Assembly (NCBI RefSeq): GCF_009904055.1
Contig: NZ_WYDP01000008.1
Span: 124,001-188,000 of the forward strand
Source: Rubellimicrobium sp. CFH 75288
Lineage (GTDB): Bacteria; Pseudomonadota; Alphaproteobacteria; Rhodobacterales; Rhodobacteraceae
Length of the DNA: 64,000 nucleotides
Direction of reading: 5' to 3'
The position numbers were made by a program, and so were the translations under genes. The notes beneath the pieces are model-generated. The model saw only the letters and a list, made by a program, of their open reading frames with translations. It was not told the DNA's origin and ran no database searches. The stretch's first letter is position 1. Each line of letters starts with the position of its first letter. Of this stretch, positions 26,191 through 35,229 are shown piece by piece.

Positions 26191-26895
26191 ATGCCCAACC
26201 GCCTGCTCACCTTCTCCCTGCTGGCCCTTCTGGCCGCGGCCCCGCTGGCCGCGCAGGAGGCCCCGGCCGACGACCCTGCCGAGCCCGCCACCGATGCACC
26301 GGCCGACGGGGCGCCGGACACCTCCCCCACGCCCGCATCCGACCCCGCCGCAGAGCCCGACGCCTCGGCCGCGGACCCCTCGGCAGGGCTCGACATGGGA
26401 CAGCCCGTGGAGGCGGCCCCGCAGGAGCCGCAGCCCGGCCAGGCCTATCTGCGCGAGGAATTCGGCGACTGGTCGCTGCGCTGCCTGCGCGTGCCGGAGG
26501 GCGACGATCCCTGCCAGCTCTACCAGCTTCTCTACGACGAGGAGGGCAACACGGTGGCGGAGATCAACCTGTTCCCCCTCCCCCCCGGCGGACAGGCGGC
26601 AGCCGGGGCGAACATCGTCGCTCCGCTCGAGACGCTTCTGACCGAGGGGCTGCGGCTGTCGGTCGATGGCGCCAACGAACGCCGCTACCCCTTCACCTTC
26701 TGCAACCGTGCCGGCTGCGTGGCCCGCGTGGGCTTCACCAATGCCGAAGTGGAGCAGTTCAAGCGCGGCCGGGCCGCACGGCTGGTCATCGTGCCCGCCG
26801 CCGCGCCCGATCAGGAGGTGGCGCTGACCGTCAGCCTGACAGGCTTCACGGCCGGCTTCAACGCCAACACCGCTTCGCCCCCGCCGATGGAGTGA
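26191..26895 (+). CDS. Invasion-associated locus B (IalB) family protein
   Basis: This 234-aa exported protein has a signal peptide (MPNRLLTFSLLALLAAAPLAA), then an acidic Pro/Ala/Asp-rich linker to about residue 80, and an IalB domain (about 85-225). Domain features are YLREEFGDWSLRCLRVPEG, a cysteine pair across DDPCQLYQLLYDEEG and a second pair in FCNRAGCVARVGF. In alphaproteobacteria such proteins are periplasmic or surface proteins of unclear function; the invasion role is known only from Bartonella. The ATG at 26191 follows GAGGGACGACCG. It is convergent with the ketoacyl synthase gene 14 bp away. Confidence 0.85.
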   Translation: MPNRLLTFSLLALLAAAPLAAQEAPADDPAEPATDAPADGAPDTSPTPASDPAAEPDASAADPSAGLDMGQPVEAAPQEPQPGQAYLREEFGDWSLRCLRVPEGDDPCQLYQLLYDEEGNTVAEINLFPLPPGGQAAAGANIVAPLETLLTEGLRLSVDGANERRYPFTFCNRAGCVARVGFTNAEVEQFKRGRAARLVIVPAAAPDQEVALTVSLTGFTAGFNANTASPPPME

Positions 26896-26909
26896 TCCGG
26901 CCCAAGGGC

Positions 26910-28118
26910 TCAGGCGGCCCTCAGCGCCAGAACGGCGTTGAGGCCGCCGAAGGCGAAGGCGTTCGACAGACAGGCTCGCACGCGCGCGCGGCGCGCTGCG
27001 TCCGGCACCACGTCGAGGTCGCAATCCGGGTCCGGCACCACCGGCCCGAGCGTGGGGGGGATCACCCCCTCCCGCAGCGCCAGCAGACAGGCGAGAAGCT
27101 CCACCGCGCCTGTGGCGCCGATCAGATGGCCGTGCATCGACTTGGTGGAGGACACGGCCAGGCGCTCGGCCTGCGGGCCGAAGGCGGCGCGGATGGCGGC
27201 GCATTCCGTCCGGTCGTTGGCCGCCGTTCCCGTCCCGTGGGCGTTGACATAGTCCACATCGGCCGGGTCCAGACCGGCATCGGCCAGGGCTGCACGCATG
27301 GTGCGCTCGGCCCCCTCGGCCGAGGGCAGCACGATGTCGCCCGCATCCGCCGCCATGGCAAACCCGGCCAGTTCCGCCAGGATGTCGGCGCCGCGCGCCC
27401 GGGCGTGCTCCCATTCCTCCAGCACGAGAACCGCCGCCCCCTCCCCCTGCACCATCCCGTCCCGGTCCGCCGAAAACGGGCGGCAGCCGGTCTGCGACAT
27501 CACGCGCAGACCCTCCCAGGCCTTGAGGCCGCCGAAGCACAGCATCGCCTCGGCCCCGCCGCACAGCATCGCCGTGGCGGCTCCCGACCGCACCATCCCG
27601 AAGGCGAGGCCAATCGCATGGTTCGAGGACGCGCAGGCCGATGTGACTGCGAAGGTGGGACCGCGAAGCCCATGCGCCATGCTCAGGTGGCTCGCCGCAG
27701 CATTGGCCATCAGGCGCGGCACGGTAAAAGGATGAACGCGGTTCTTTCCTTCGGCATAGACCAGGCGGTAATTCTCGTCGATCGTGCCCAGCCCGCCCCC
27801 GCTCGTCCCGATCACGGCGCCCGTGCGCAACCCCAGCTCGCCGTCGAAGCGCAGCCCCGCCTGCGCCACGGCCTCGGCCGCGGCCGCCAGGGCGAACTGC
27901 GCGAAGCGGTCGAGCAGCGCGATCTCGCCGCGCGAGAAGCGCGCCGTCTCGTCCCAGTCCCGCACCTGCGCGCCGATCCGCACCCCGAGGCGCTCGGCAT
28001 CGCGCAGCGCGAGGGGGCCGATGGCACAGCGGCCCTCGCGCATGGCGGCCCAGGTCTCGGGCACGTCGCGGCCCAGCGGGTTGACCGTGCCGGCGCCCGT
28101 GATGGCGACGCGGCGCAT
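26910..28118 (-). CDS. Beta-ketoacyl-ACP synthase (FabF/KAS II-like)
   Basis: This 402-aa condensing enzyme has the complete Cys-His-His triad: Cys162 (VTSACASSNHAIG), His294 (VNAHGTGTAANDRTE) and His331 (KSMHGHLIGATGAVE). It begins MRRVAITGAGTVNPLG. The ATG at 28118 shares its first base with the acyl-carrier gene stop; a GTG one codon earlier is equally possible. The neighbours are an acyl carrier protein and lpxD, so it probably extends or prepares the acyl chain for lipid A rather than serving bulk fatty acid synthesis. Which chain is made is not readable from the sequence. Confidence 0.88.
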   Translation of the reverse strand: MRRVAITGAGTVNPLGRDVPETWAAMREGRCAIGPLALRDAERLGVRIGAQVRDWDETARFSRGEIALLDRFAQFALAAAAEAVAQAGLRFDGELGLRTGAVIGTSGGGLGTIDENYRLVYAEGKNRVHPFTVPRLMANAAASHLSMAHGLRGPTFAVTSACASSNHAIGLAFGMVRSGAATAMLCGGAEAMLCFGGLKAWEGLRVMSQTGCRPFSADRDGMVQGEGAAVLVLEEWEHARARGADILAELAGFAMAADAGDIVLPSAEGAERTMRAALADAGLDPADVDYVNAHGTGTAANDRTECAAIRAAFGPQAERLAVSSTKSMHGHLIGATGAVELLACLLALREGVIPPTLGPVVPDPDCDLDVVPDAARRARVRACLSNAFAFGGLNAVLALRAA

Positions 28119-28375
28119 CACCGCTGCTCGGCGACCAGCCGCTCCACGGCCCGGACGATCGCTCCGACCGACGAGATGTCGAAATCGCTGGAAGAGGGGT
28201 CATTGGCGTTGAAGGGCACGGCGATGTCGAACGCCTCCTCGATGGCGAAGATGCTCTCCACCACGCCCAGCGAGTCGATCCCCAGATCGGCCAGCGTCAT
28301 GTCCTCGTGCACGTCGCCCGGATCGAGCAGCGCCTGCTCGGCGATGATGGCGATGACGCGCTGTCTCGTGTCCAT
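28118..28375 (-). CDS. Acyl carrier protein, specialised
   Basis: This is an 85-aa carrier protein with the phosphopantetheine attachment site at Ser35 in DLGIDSLGVVESIFAIEEAF. The region after helix II (FDIAVPFNANDPSSSD) is longer and less acidic than in housekeeping AcpP and recalls dedicated carriers such as AcpXL, which supplies very long chain acyl groups to lipid A. The match is by pattern only. It is directly upstream of the ketoacyl synthase and 29 bp after lpxD, in one transcriptional unit. Confidence 0.85.
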   Translation of the reverse strand: MDTRQRVIAIIAEQALLDPGDVHEDMTLADLGIDSLGVVESIFAIEEAFDIAVPFNANDPSSSDFDISSVGAIVRAVERLVAEQR

Positions 28376-28404
28376 CGACAGCCCCCCTCTCTGGTCCGGG
28401 TGGT

Positions 28405-29487
28405 CTAGCGGCGGTGCGTGGCCTTTGGAACCCCCGAGCCGAGGTCGCGCAGCACGCGCGGCAGGCGCCTCAAGGCCTTGTAGCTCTCCAGGAACTGGTC
28501 GATCCGGGTCGCGGGATAGCCCATCATCACGCGGCCGGCGGGCACGTTGGCCAGGATGCCGGTATTGGCGGTGATCACCGCATCGTCGCCGATGGTCAGG
28601 TTGTCGGCCACCCCGGCGCGGCCGCCCAGCACCACACGGTCCCCGATCACGCTCGACCCGGCCACCGCGGCCTGTCCGCAGAGCAGGCAATGCCGCCCGA
28701 TCACGACGTTGTGCGCCACCTGCACCAGGTTGTCGATCTTGGTGCCCGAGCCGATGCGCGTGGCCCGGATCGTTCCGGCATCGACCGTCGAGCAGGCGCC
28801 GATCTCCACGTCGTCCCCGATCTCCACCCCGCCCAGCGAGTGGATGCGGTGCCAGGTCGGGTCCTCCGGCACCGGAACGGCCCCGCGGCCCAGCGTTTCC
28901 CGCGCCACCTCCACATGGGCGGGCGTGGCGGTCACGAACGAGAAGCCGTCCGATCCCACCACGGCATTGGGATGCAGGATGACCCGGTCGCCCATACGGA
29001 CGTTGCGCTCGACGCGCGCCCCCGCATGGATCAGGCTGTCGCGCCCCAGAACGGCACCGGCCGCGATGCTGGCATGGGCCTCGATGCGCGTCCCGGCCCC
29101 GATCCGGGCCCCGGGGCCGATCACGGCCAGCGCCCCGACCGAGACATCCGCGCCCAGCACCGCCTCGGGATGGACGACGGCCGAAGGGTGGATTCCCGCC
29201 TCCGCCTCGCGCCGGTCCAGTGTCTGCGTGAGACGGGCCAGGGCCAGACGGCCGCGCGGTGCGAAGATCGCCGCGGCCAGTCCCAGGCCCTGCCAGTCGG
29301 CGTCCGGCCACAGCAGGGCGGCGCGCGCCCGGCCCCGCGCGATGTCCTCTCCCCAGCTCGGGGCGAGCGCCACGGCGAGGTCGTCCGGGCTTGCCGCAGC
29401 CGGTTCGGCCGCGCCGCGGACGGACAGCGACAGGTCGCCCTCCGCCCGGGTCCCGAGAGCCTCCGCGATCCGCGCGATGGTCAGCAT
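28405..29487 (-). CDS. lpxD: UDP-3-O-acylglucosamine N-acyltransferase LpxD
   Basis: LpxD adds the second 3-hydroxyacyl chain to UDP-3-O-acyl-glucosamine in lipid A synthesis. The 360-aa protein has the N-terminal uridine-binding domain (1-105) and a hexapeptide beta-helix (about 108-330). The catalytic motif region is [20 protein letters not shown] (catalytic His in AHN), and GSDGFSFV is also present. The ATG at 29487 has GGGAGGACGG before it. It is normally next to fabZ-lpxA, but here is about 26 kb away with an acyl carrier protein and a ketoacyl synthase. Confidence 0.95.
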   Translation of the reverse strand: MLTIARIAEALGTRAEGDLSLSVRGAAEPAAASPDDLAVALAPSWGEDIARGRARAALLWPDADWQGLGLAAAIFAPRGRLALARLTQTLDRREAEAGIHPSAVVHPEAVLGADVSVGALAVIGPGARIGAGTRIEAHASIAAGAVLGRDSLIHAGARVERNVRMGDRVILHPNAVVGSDGFSFVTATPAHVEVARETLGRGAVPVPEDPTWHRIHSLGGVEIGDDVEIGACSTVDAGTIRATRIGSGTKIDNLVQVAHNVVIGRHCLLCGQAAVAGSSVIGDRVVLGGRAGVADNLTIGDDAVITANTGILANVPAGRVMMGYPATRIDQFLESYKALRRLPRVLRDLGSGVPKATHRR

Positions 29488-29512
29488 GATCCGTCCTCCC
29501 TCCGGGGGAGGA

Positions 29513-31123
29513 TTAGCCTTCCGCGGCGCCGGCCTCCACCCCTCGCTCCTCCAGCGCCTGCCACAGCCGCCCGTCGCGGCCATAGACGTCGCGCCGGAAC
29601 TGCAATCCGCCCCGCACGTCGGTGAACGCCGTCCGGTACTCCAGGTGGACGGGAACCGGCTCCTCGAGGTTGACGCGCGTCTCCGCGCCGCTGCGCAGTC
29701 GCGTGGCGAAGAACTCCTCCGGGTTGTCGGTCTGCCGCGCAAGCAGGGCATGGGCGAAGCCGGCAGGGTCCTGAAGCCGGATGCAGCCGTTGCTGTAGGC
29801 CCGCTGCTCCCGGGCGAACAGGTCCTTGGCGGGCGTGTCGTGCAGATAGATGTTCCAAACGTTCGGGAACATGAACTTCACGGTTCCCAGCGCGTTGCTC
29901 GGACCCGGCGGCTGATGCATCGCATAGGGAAAGCTCGACGCCGAGTAGTTGGAGAAGTTGACCCGGGAGCGGTCGATCAGACGCCCCGAGGCATCCGTGA
30001 TGCGCAGGTGGCTGACCGCGTTGCGGTTGCGCCGGAGCTGCGGAAGATAGTCGCGCACGATGATCGAGCGGGGGACGTACCAGCTCGGGTTGATCACCAT
30101 GTATTCCATCATGTCCGAGAATTCCGGCGTCTGCATCGCCGGATCGAGCGCGCCGATCACCGCGCGGGTGCGGAACGTCACCGCGTCGTCATCGACGATC
30201 TCGGCGTGGAGGTCGGGCAGGTTGACCCAGATGTGCCGGCTGCCGCGGGGCGCGGCGTTCCACCGCTCGCGCTCCATCGCCACGAGGACCGCGCGCAGGC
30301 GTTCCTGCGGCGTGACCCCCATCTCGCGCAGCGTCCCCTCGCCCGCCACCCCGTCGGGGTTGAGCCCGTGGGCCTCCTGGAACCGGGCCACGGCATCCGC
30401 CAGAGTGGCGTCGTAGCGCGCACTGACGGTCGGCTCGAGCCGGCCCATGGCAATCAGACGGTCGCGCAGGCGCACGACCGGCTCGCCGGTCTGGCCCGGC
30501 TCGAGACGGCCGCTCCCGGGCGCCTCGCCCCAGCCGCCAGCGCGGATCGCCGCCTCCAGATCCAGCTTCGCCCGCATCAGCCGGGCGTACTCGGCCGAGG
30601 CCGGGGCGAGCGAGCGCAGAAAGCCCACCGGCTCCTCGAGCGGAAACACGGTGAGCAGCGTCAGGGGATCGGCCGCGAGCGGCTGGCGCTTGACATGCGG
30701 CTCCGCCTGGGAGGGCACAAGGACCCCGGAGCCGAGATCGCGGACGAGCCGCAGGAACGCTCGGCTCAGGTCCACCTCGGCCAGCCCCTGTTCGTAGGGG
30801 GTGCGGGCGGCGCGCAGGACGCGCAGAAGCGCCTCGGGATCGTGCCGCCGCCGCGGGAGACCGTGCGCCGGCGCATCCGTCATCGCGGCCAGCAGGGCGT
30901 TGCGCCGCGCGCGTTCGGCCTCGCCGGAACCGGCCCAGAGGCCGGCGAAGTCGCGCTCTCGGTAGAAGGCCGCCAGGACCTCGTCGCGCGACGCACCTTC
31001 CGCCACCCCCTGCCGGAACCCCGTGACCACGGACAGGGCAGAGGCAGAGGCAGCCGGAAGGGTGCTCGCCGCCGCGGCGGCGGACAGGACAGCCAGAAGC
31101 GAGCGGCGGGAAAACGTCGTCAT
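29513..31123 (-). CDS. L,D-transpeptidase, YcbB/LdtD-like
   Basis: This 536-aa periplasmic enzyme cross-links peptidoglycan stems through L,D bonds. The N-terminus carries a possible Tat signal ([17 protein letters not shown]). A peptidoglycan-binding segment is at about 215-270 ([20 protein letters not shown]) and the YkuD catalytic domain at about 295-460, with His428 ([11 protein letters not shown]) and nucleophile Cys447 ([11 protein letters not shown]). The architecture matches YcbB. The ATG at 31123 was chosen because the signal peptide begins there; the frame upstream overlaps the divergent DUF882 gene. It lies 25 bp before lpxD in the same direction. Confidence 0.93.
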   Translation of the reverse strand: MTTFSRRSLLAVLSAAAAASTLPAASASALSVVTGFRQGVAEGASRDEVLAAFYRERDFAGLWAGSGEAERARRNALLAAMTDAPAHGLPRRRHDPEALLRVLRAARTPYEQGLAEVDLSRAFLRLVRDLGSGVLVPSQAEPHVKRQPLAADPLTLLTVFPLEEPVGFLRSLAPASAEYARLMRAKLDLEAAIRAGGWGEAPGSGRLEPGQTGEPVVRLRDRLIAMGRLEPTVSARYDATLADAVARFQEAHGLNPDGVAGEGTLREMGVTPQERLRAVLVAMERERWNAAPRGSRHIWVNLPDLHAEIVDDDAVTFRTRAVIGALDPAMQTPEFSDMMEYMVINPSWYVPRSIIVRDYLPQLRRNRNAVSHLRITDASGRLIDRSRVNFSNYSASSFPYAMHQPPGPSNALGTVKFMFPNVWNIYLHDTPAKDLFAREQRAYSNGCIRLQDPAGFAHALLARQTDNPEEFFATRLRSGAETRVNLEEPVPVHLEYRTAFTDVRGGLQFRRDVYGRDGRLWQALEERGVEAGAAEG

Positions 31124-31423
31124 CGGAACCTCGTCGCCATCGGAGCCCGCGCCACGATAGGCCCCCCTGTCCGCCACGACCACCGGGCAAGAGCCCGGCC
31201 CGCCGGCAGTGGCCGCAAAGCCACAGCCGCCAGCTCGACGAATCCGGCGAAAACCTGCGCGGAATCCGGCCGAGCTTAACCGTTTCTTGGGAACTCGCGG
31301 CGATACTCGACTTGGATGGTGGGGCGAGACATGCCATAGTCGGGTCACAATCGGGACAGAAACAACAAGAACTCCCCCGAAAATCAGGGGCTTGAACAAG
31401 AAGCGACGGGACAGGCGCAAGAC
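31124..31423 (+). other. Divergent intergenic region between L,D-transpeptidase and DUF882 genes
   Basis: This 300-bp region carries the start signals of both genes and no protein gene that I believe. It is clearly less GC-rich towards its right half (31260-31420), as expected for a promoter zone. The best plus-strand promoter is described separately at 31312-31340. Confidence 0.6.
31312..31340 (+). promoter_or_regulatory. Candidate promoter of the DUF882 gene
   Basis: TTGGAT (31312-31317) and CATAGT (31335-31340) are separated by 17 bp. The start point would be near 31347, leaving a leader of about 75 bases before the ATG at 31424. Confidence 0.4.
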
Positions 31424-31996
31424 ATGACCAACGGTAATGACCCTCGGGGCATCTCTCGGCGCGCGCTCTTGGGCGTGTTTGCGGCAACGGCAGTGACGGC
31501 GGCTCCGACCTATTCCGCCGCGGCCGGGTTTCTTCGGGGCGCAGGGGACATCCGGCGGATCCGCATGTATTCCGGGCGCACGGGCGAACGCATCGACACG
31601 ATCTACTGGATCGACGGGGAATACGTGGGCGAGGCGATCCGCGAGATCAGCCTGTTCATGCGCGACTGGCGCAACGGGCAGGCGGTCTCGATCGACACAC
31701 GGGCCATCGACATCATGGCCGCGACGTACAACCTGCTCGAGGTGCGGGAGCCCTACATGCTCCTGTCGGGCTATCGCTCGCCCCAGACCAACGCCATGCT
31801 GCGGTCGCAATCGTCGGGGGTGGCGCGCAACTCGCTTCACATGCGGGGGCAGGCGGCCGACCTGCGGCTCGATTCCCGCTCCGTGAACCAGATCGCCCGC
31901 GCGGCTCTGGCCTGCCATGCCGGCGGCGTCGGCCGCTACAGCCGGTCGGGCTTCGTTCACATGGATTGCGGCGACGTCCGCGCCTGGGGCAGCTGA
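31424..31996 (+). CDS. DUF882 (YcbK-like) peptidase-fold protein, Tat-exported
   Basis: This 190-aa protein has a Tat signal (ISRRALLGVFAATAVTAAP) and a DUF882/peptidase M15-like domain (about 45-190). Zinc-ligand candidates are His and Asp in SLHMRGQAADLRL and His in SGFVHMDCGDVRAW; LLSGYRSPQTNAML is the usual substrate-loop motif. Relatives are presumed L,D- or D,D-peptidases acting on peptidoglycan. It is divergent from the YcbB-like transpeptidase, the same ycbB-ycbK pairing seen in E. coli, which supports a cell-wall role. Confidence 0.9.
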   Translation: MTNGNDPRGISRRALLGVFAATAVTAAPTYSAAAGFLRGAGDIRRIRMYSGRTGERIDTIYWIDGEYVGEAIREISLFMRDWRNGQAVSIDTRAIDIMAATYNLLEVREPYMLLSGYRSPQTNAMLRSQSSGVARNSLHMRGQAADLRLDSRSVNQIARAALACHAGGVGRYSRSGFVHMDCGDVRAWGS

Positions 31997-32030
31997 CGCG
32001 AACGGCGACTCCGCCGGAGCCGCCGTTGCG

Positions 32031-32062
32031 CAAAAGGGAAAGGGCGCCGCAACGCGGCGCCC
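32031..32062 (-). terminator. Intrinsic terminator of the repeat-protein gene
   Basis: On the minus strand the stem GGGCGCCGC-GTT-GCGGCGCCC (32042-32062) is followed by TTTCCCTTTT. It lies 13-44 bases after the stop at 32075, in the 78-bp space between two convergent genes. Confidence 0.75.
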
Positions 32063-32074
32063 CGTGGTGCCGGA

Positions 32075-33466
32075 TCAGGGCGTGGCCGGAGCCGCAGTGC
32101 CGTCAGCCGGCGCGGCCGTGCCATCGGCGGGAGCGGCAGTACCGTCGGCGGGTGCGACCGTGCCATCGGCGGGAGCCGCAGTGCCATCCGCGGGAGCCGC
32201 GGCGCCATCCGTGCCGGTGCCCGGCGCGGGAACGGCCTCGTCGGTGGCAGGCGCCTCGGCCCCGCCCGGCGCAGGCGCAGCGGCATCGACGCCGGTGCCG
32301 GTGGCCGGAGCGGCCGCGTCATCCGTGCCCATGCCTTCCTGCATGGTGATGATCGGCTCGCCGGTCTGGGTGAAGCGGATCTCGGGCTCGCCCGTCTGCT
32401 CGAAGCGGACCTGCGGCTCGGCCTGCTCCAGCGTGATGATCGGGTCCTGACGCGTCAGGTTGACCTGCGCATCCGTGCCTTCGCGCTGCACGGTGACCTG
32501 GGCCTCCTGGGGCTGAAGCTGCATCTCCTGCTGGGCAACCCCCTGGGCCTCGTCCACGTTGACGACCACCTGCGGTTCGGGCTGCTCGACGCGGATCGTG
32601 GGGGGCGCCTGGCGGACCTCGACGATCGGATCGGGGCTGGTGACGGACACCTGCGGATCGGGCATGCGCACGATGATCTCGGGCTGCGGCATCTCGATCG
32701 TCACGATCGGCTGGGGCACCTGAACCGTCACGATCGGCTGCGGTTGGCGCACCAGGATCTCGGGCTGACCCTGATTGACCGTCACCTCAGGGGTGGGCTG
32801 GATCACCGTCACCTCGGGCGGAGGCGCGGACACGCTGATGTTGGGCTGGGGCGTGACCACGGCGATCTCGGCCCCCACCTGTGCCTCGGCCGTCGCGGTG
32901 CCGGTCGCGGTCGTGTCGGCGACCGTCGCCGTCGCGGTGTCGGTCGTGGTGGCATCGGCCGGCGCGGCGGTGCCGACATCGGCCGTCTCGGGCGCGGGAG
33001 TGGTCGCATCGACCGTCCCGACCTCGGCCGTCGCGGCATCGGCCGGGGCAGCTGTGACGTCGTCGGCGACATCGGGCGTGTCGTCGGCGGTGTCCACCGT
33101 ACCGACCTGCGCTGTCGTCGTGTCCGCGGTCGCGGGCGCGGCGTCGGTCGTCGCCGCATCCTGCGTCAGCGGCTGGGCTTCCGGCACCGGAACGGCGCCC
33201 GTGGCCTGCAGCTCGGCCAGCTCGGTCAGGGCCTGACCGTAGAGCTGGGCACAGGCCGTCTCGTCGCCCGCCTGGATCGTCTGGTTGGCCACCTCGATCC
33301 ACTCGTCGCGCAGCAGTTCGGCCTGCTCCTGCTGGAAGGCCTGAAGGGCCTGGCAGGACTGGCCCTCGGCAGCGAGCGTCTCCGCCGTCTGCGCCAGGGC
33401 GGCAGGCACGAGGGCCACCGTCCCGAGCAGCCCCGCGATCAGGGGCGTCATCCGCTTGATGGTCAT
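32075..33466 (-). CDS. Exported protein with nonapeptide Pro-Val repeats, unknown function
   Basis: This 463-aa protein has four parts: a signal peptide (cleavage after ALAQ near residue 26); a small helical domain with two cysteines (Cys38, Cys72; residues 27-88); a Thr/Ala/Asp-rich spacer (100-200); and eleven consecutive 9-residue units P-x-[VI]-x-[VI]-x4 (208-304), for example PEVTVIQPT and PIVTIEMPQ. Four looser units follow to about 375, and the tail is built on the heptad TAAPADG. The repeat would give alternating-side beta strands and may form a rigid stalk or beta solenoid. AAGGAA precedes the ATG. Its neighbours are cell-wall enzymes. No known family is recognised. Confidence 0.85.
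   Translation of the reverse strand: MTIKRMTPLIAGLLGTVALVPAALAQTAETLAAEGQSCQALQAFQQEQAELLRDEWIEVANQTIQAGDETACAQLYGQALTELAELQATGAVPVPEAQPLTQDAATTDAAPATADTTTAQVGTVDTADDTPDVADDVTAAPADAATAEVGTVDATTPAPETADVGTAAPADATTTDTATATVADTTATGTATAEAQVGAEIAVVTPQPNISVSAPPPEVTVIQPTPEVTVNQGQPEILVRQPQPIVTVQVPQPIVTIEMPQPEIIVRMPDPQVSVTSPDPIVEVRQAPPTIRVEQPEPQVVVNVDEAQGVAQQEMQLQPQEAQVTVQREGTDAQVNLTRQDPIITLEQAEPQVRFEQTGEPEIRFTQTGEPIITMQEGMGTDDAAAPATGTGVDAAAPAPGGAEAPATDEAVPAPGTGTDGAAAPADGTAAPADGTVAPADGTAAPADGTAAPADGTAAPATP
32078..32203 (-). repeat. Heptapeptide-encoding tandem repeat TAAPADG (21 bp period)
   Basis: Six units of seven codons (AAAPADG, TAAPADG, TVAPADG, then TAAPADG-type) end the protein. The copies are nearly identical at the DNA level, so copy number probably varies by slippage. 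Likely a flexible, disordered tail. Confidence 0.85.
32549..32845 (-). repeat. Nonapeptide-encoding tandem repeat (27 bp period)
   Basis: Eleven in-register units of 9 codons encode P-x-[VI]-x-[VI]-x-x-x-x. The DNA copies are diverged while the hydrophobic and proline positions are kept, so the period is under protein-level selection rather than recent slippage. Confidence 0.85.
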
Positions 33467-33835
33467 CTAGGCTTCCTTTCGATGCTGACAGGACTTGGCG
33501 GCCGTTGCGAGGCGCCGCCCGGCGCGTGTCGCCGCCGTTCCGAACCCGAAGCGGACAGAACCATGAAACCGGGCCGCCGGACCGACAGGATCGGCCCGGC
33601 ACCGCTGCAGCCACCCGCGCCGAGTCCCCATGCGCCCGGCCGGATGGTGTGGGCGGCATGAAGCTCCATCGCAAGCTCCTCCAGCGGCTCGACGCGGAGC
33701 CCACCCTCTCGCGCGTCACCCCCCATGCGGGAGATGCCGCCCGTTCCGGGGGCAAGGCTGCCGTTCGGACACCGTGCCAACGGAGCACTGCCGCTTTTGT
33801 TCCGTCAGGCTGCACGCCTTCCGGCAGGGGGGTCG
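33467..33835 (-). other. Intergenic region upstream of the repeat-protein gene
   Basis: This 369-bp region lies between the ppk2 stop and the repeat-protein start. It contains the AAGGAA leader of the latter at its left end. Short frames exist on both strands, but their products are Arg/Gly/Pro-rich without any pattern, and I call none of them. No strong hairpin was noticed. Confidence 0.5.
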
Positions 33836-34756
33836 TCAGTAGCGGCGGGGCACGTAGAGTTCGGGCGGAAGGACCGCGCGCTCGTAGTCCGGGTTGTAGA
33901 CCCGCTCGGGCAGCTCGATGGGCTCGTGCGGCACGTCCTCGTAGGGGATGAGCGACAGGAGATGCGCGATGCAGTTCAGACGGGCCCGCTTCTTGTCGTT
34001 GCCCTCGACGATGTACCAGGGCGCCTCGGGGATGTTGGTGCGGGCGAACATGTCCTCCTTGGCCTTCGTGTAATCCTCCCAGCGCACGCGGCTCTGCAGG
34101 TCCATGGGGCTCAGCTTCCACTGCTTGAGCGGGTCGTGGATGCGCATCAGGAAGCGGAACTGCTGCTCCTCGTCGGTGATGGAGAACCAGTACTTGACCA
34201 GGATGATGCCCGACCGCACCAGCATCCGCTCGAACTCGGGCACGTCGCGGAAGAACTCCTCGACCTGCGCCTCCGTGGCAAAGCCCATGACCCGCTCGAC
34301 GCCGGCGCGGTTGTACCACGAGCGGTCGAACAGCACGATCTCGCCGCCCGCCGGCAGGTGGGGCACGTAGCGCTGGAAGTACCATTGCGTCCGCTCCCGG
34401 TCGGACGGGGCGGGAAGCGCGACGGTGCGCACCACCCTAGGATTGAGGCGCTGGGTGATGCGCTTGATGACACCGCCCTTGCCGGCGGCATCGCGTCCCT
34501 CGAACAGGATGACGACGCGGCGCTTGTGATACACGACCCAGTCCTGGAGACGGATCAGTTCGGCCTGCAGGCGCAGCAGCTCGCGCAGATACACCGCCCG
34601 CGGCAGCGGCTCGGGCCGCGGGCCGCGCCGCAGCCGCGCGATGCGCTGGCGCAGGGTCTCGTCGCCCAGCTCGAGCTCGATCTCCTCGCCCGCATCGTCG
34701 GAGAGTTCCTCGGCGAGCCACTCGCTCGCCGCCTCAAGGTCGTCTTCTTGCGTCAT
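33836..34756 (-). CDS. ppk2: Polyphosphate kinase 2
   Basis: PPK2 uses polyphosphate to phosphorylate nucleoside diphosphates (or monophosphates). The 306-aa protein has the Walker A motif EGRDAAGKGGVIKRI, the lid/Walker B region VLFDRSWYNRAGVERVMGF and the conserved SPMDLQSRVRWEDYTKAKED stretch. The N-terminal 40 residues are acidic. Length and motifs fit class I PPK2 (NDP kinases), although subclass cannot be proven by eye. It is 54 bp from the DUF779 gene in the same direction. Confidence 0.93.
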   Translation of the reverse strand: MTQEDDLEAASEWLAEELSDDAGEEIELELGDETLRQRIARLRRGPRPEPLPRAVYLRELLRLQAELIRLQDWVVYHKRRVVILFEGRDAAGKGGVIKRITQRLNPRVVRTVALPAPSDRERTQWYFQRYVPHLPAGGEIVLFDRSWYNRAGVERVMGFATEAQVEEFFRDVPEFERMLVRSGIILVKYWFSITDEEQQFRFLMRIHDPLKQWKLSPMDLQSRVRWEDYTKAKEDMFARTNIPEAPWYIVEGNDKKRARLNCIAHLLSLIPYEDVPHEPIELPERVYNPDYERAVLPPELYVPRRY

Positions 34757-34810
34757 CTGGCCCTCCGCCTGACGGCCCGTGGCAAGCCATGCGAAGGTAA
34801 CAGCGGCGTA

Positions 34811-35167
34811 TCAGCTCCGCTCGTCCCGCGAAGGCGGAGCGACGCGGAGGACGAACCGCCGGCCGAGGCCATTGTCGAGGCTGAAGACCCCTCCGCGTCC
34901 CGGCGCCGCGTCGATCACCAGATGCGGCCGCCCCCATGCCTCGAACTGCGCGGCGGCCATGTAGAGGGGCACGTCGCCCAGCCACCCCACCAGGATGTCC
35001 CGGTCGCCGAGGACGAGTTCGCCCGCAGGATAGCACATCGGCGCCGAGCCGTCGCAGCAGCCGCCGGAGACATGAAGGACGACGCGTCCATGGGCGCCGG
35101 CGATCTCGGCCAGCAGCGACAGCGCCGCAGGCGTCGCGCTGACCTGTCCGGCCGGTCGATTGTCCAT
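34811..35167 (-). CDS. DUF779 protein, aldehyde dehydrogenase partner
   Basis: This 118-aa protein has the DUF779 motif VVLHVSGGCCDGSAPMCYP, with three conserved cysteines, and PLYMAAAQFEAWGRPHLVID. Genes of this family very often sit beside ExaC/AcoD-type aldehyde dehydrogenases, as here (62 bp downstream of the dehydrogenase). The cysteines suggest metal binding or a redox role, but the function is not established. The ATG at 35167 has AAGGAGTGCCGC before it. Confidence 0.9.
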   Translation of the reverse strand: MDNRPAGQVSATPAALSLLAEIAGAHGRVVLHVSGGCCDGSAPMCYPAGELVLGDRDILVGWLGDVPLYMAAAQFEAWGRPHLVIDAAPGRGGVFSLDNGLGRRFVLRVAPPSRDERS

Positions 35168-35229
35168 GCGGCACTCCTTCCGGCAGGGACGCGCAGAGCC
35201 CGCTCCGCGCGCCCCCGGGATCTCCCGTC

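Noticed and set aside
28118-29311. Long minus-strand frame across lpxD that ends with the acyl carrier protein
   Set aside because: Only its last 85 codons are real; the rest is the wrong frame of lpxD.
32078-32203. Near-identical 21-bp repeats suspected as a CRISPR-like or recombination array
   Set aside because: They are in frame, encode TAAPADG units at the protein end, have no spacers and no cas genes nearby.
33463-33951. Reading frames on both strands in the gap upstream of the repeat-protein gene
   Set aside because: Composition is that of chance frames in GC-rich DNA, they overlap the ends of real genes, and no ribosome site or domain is visible.
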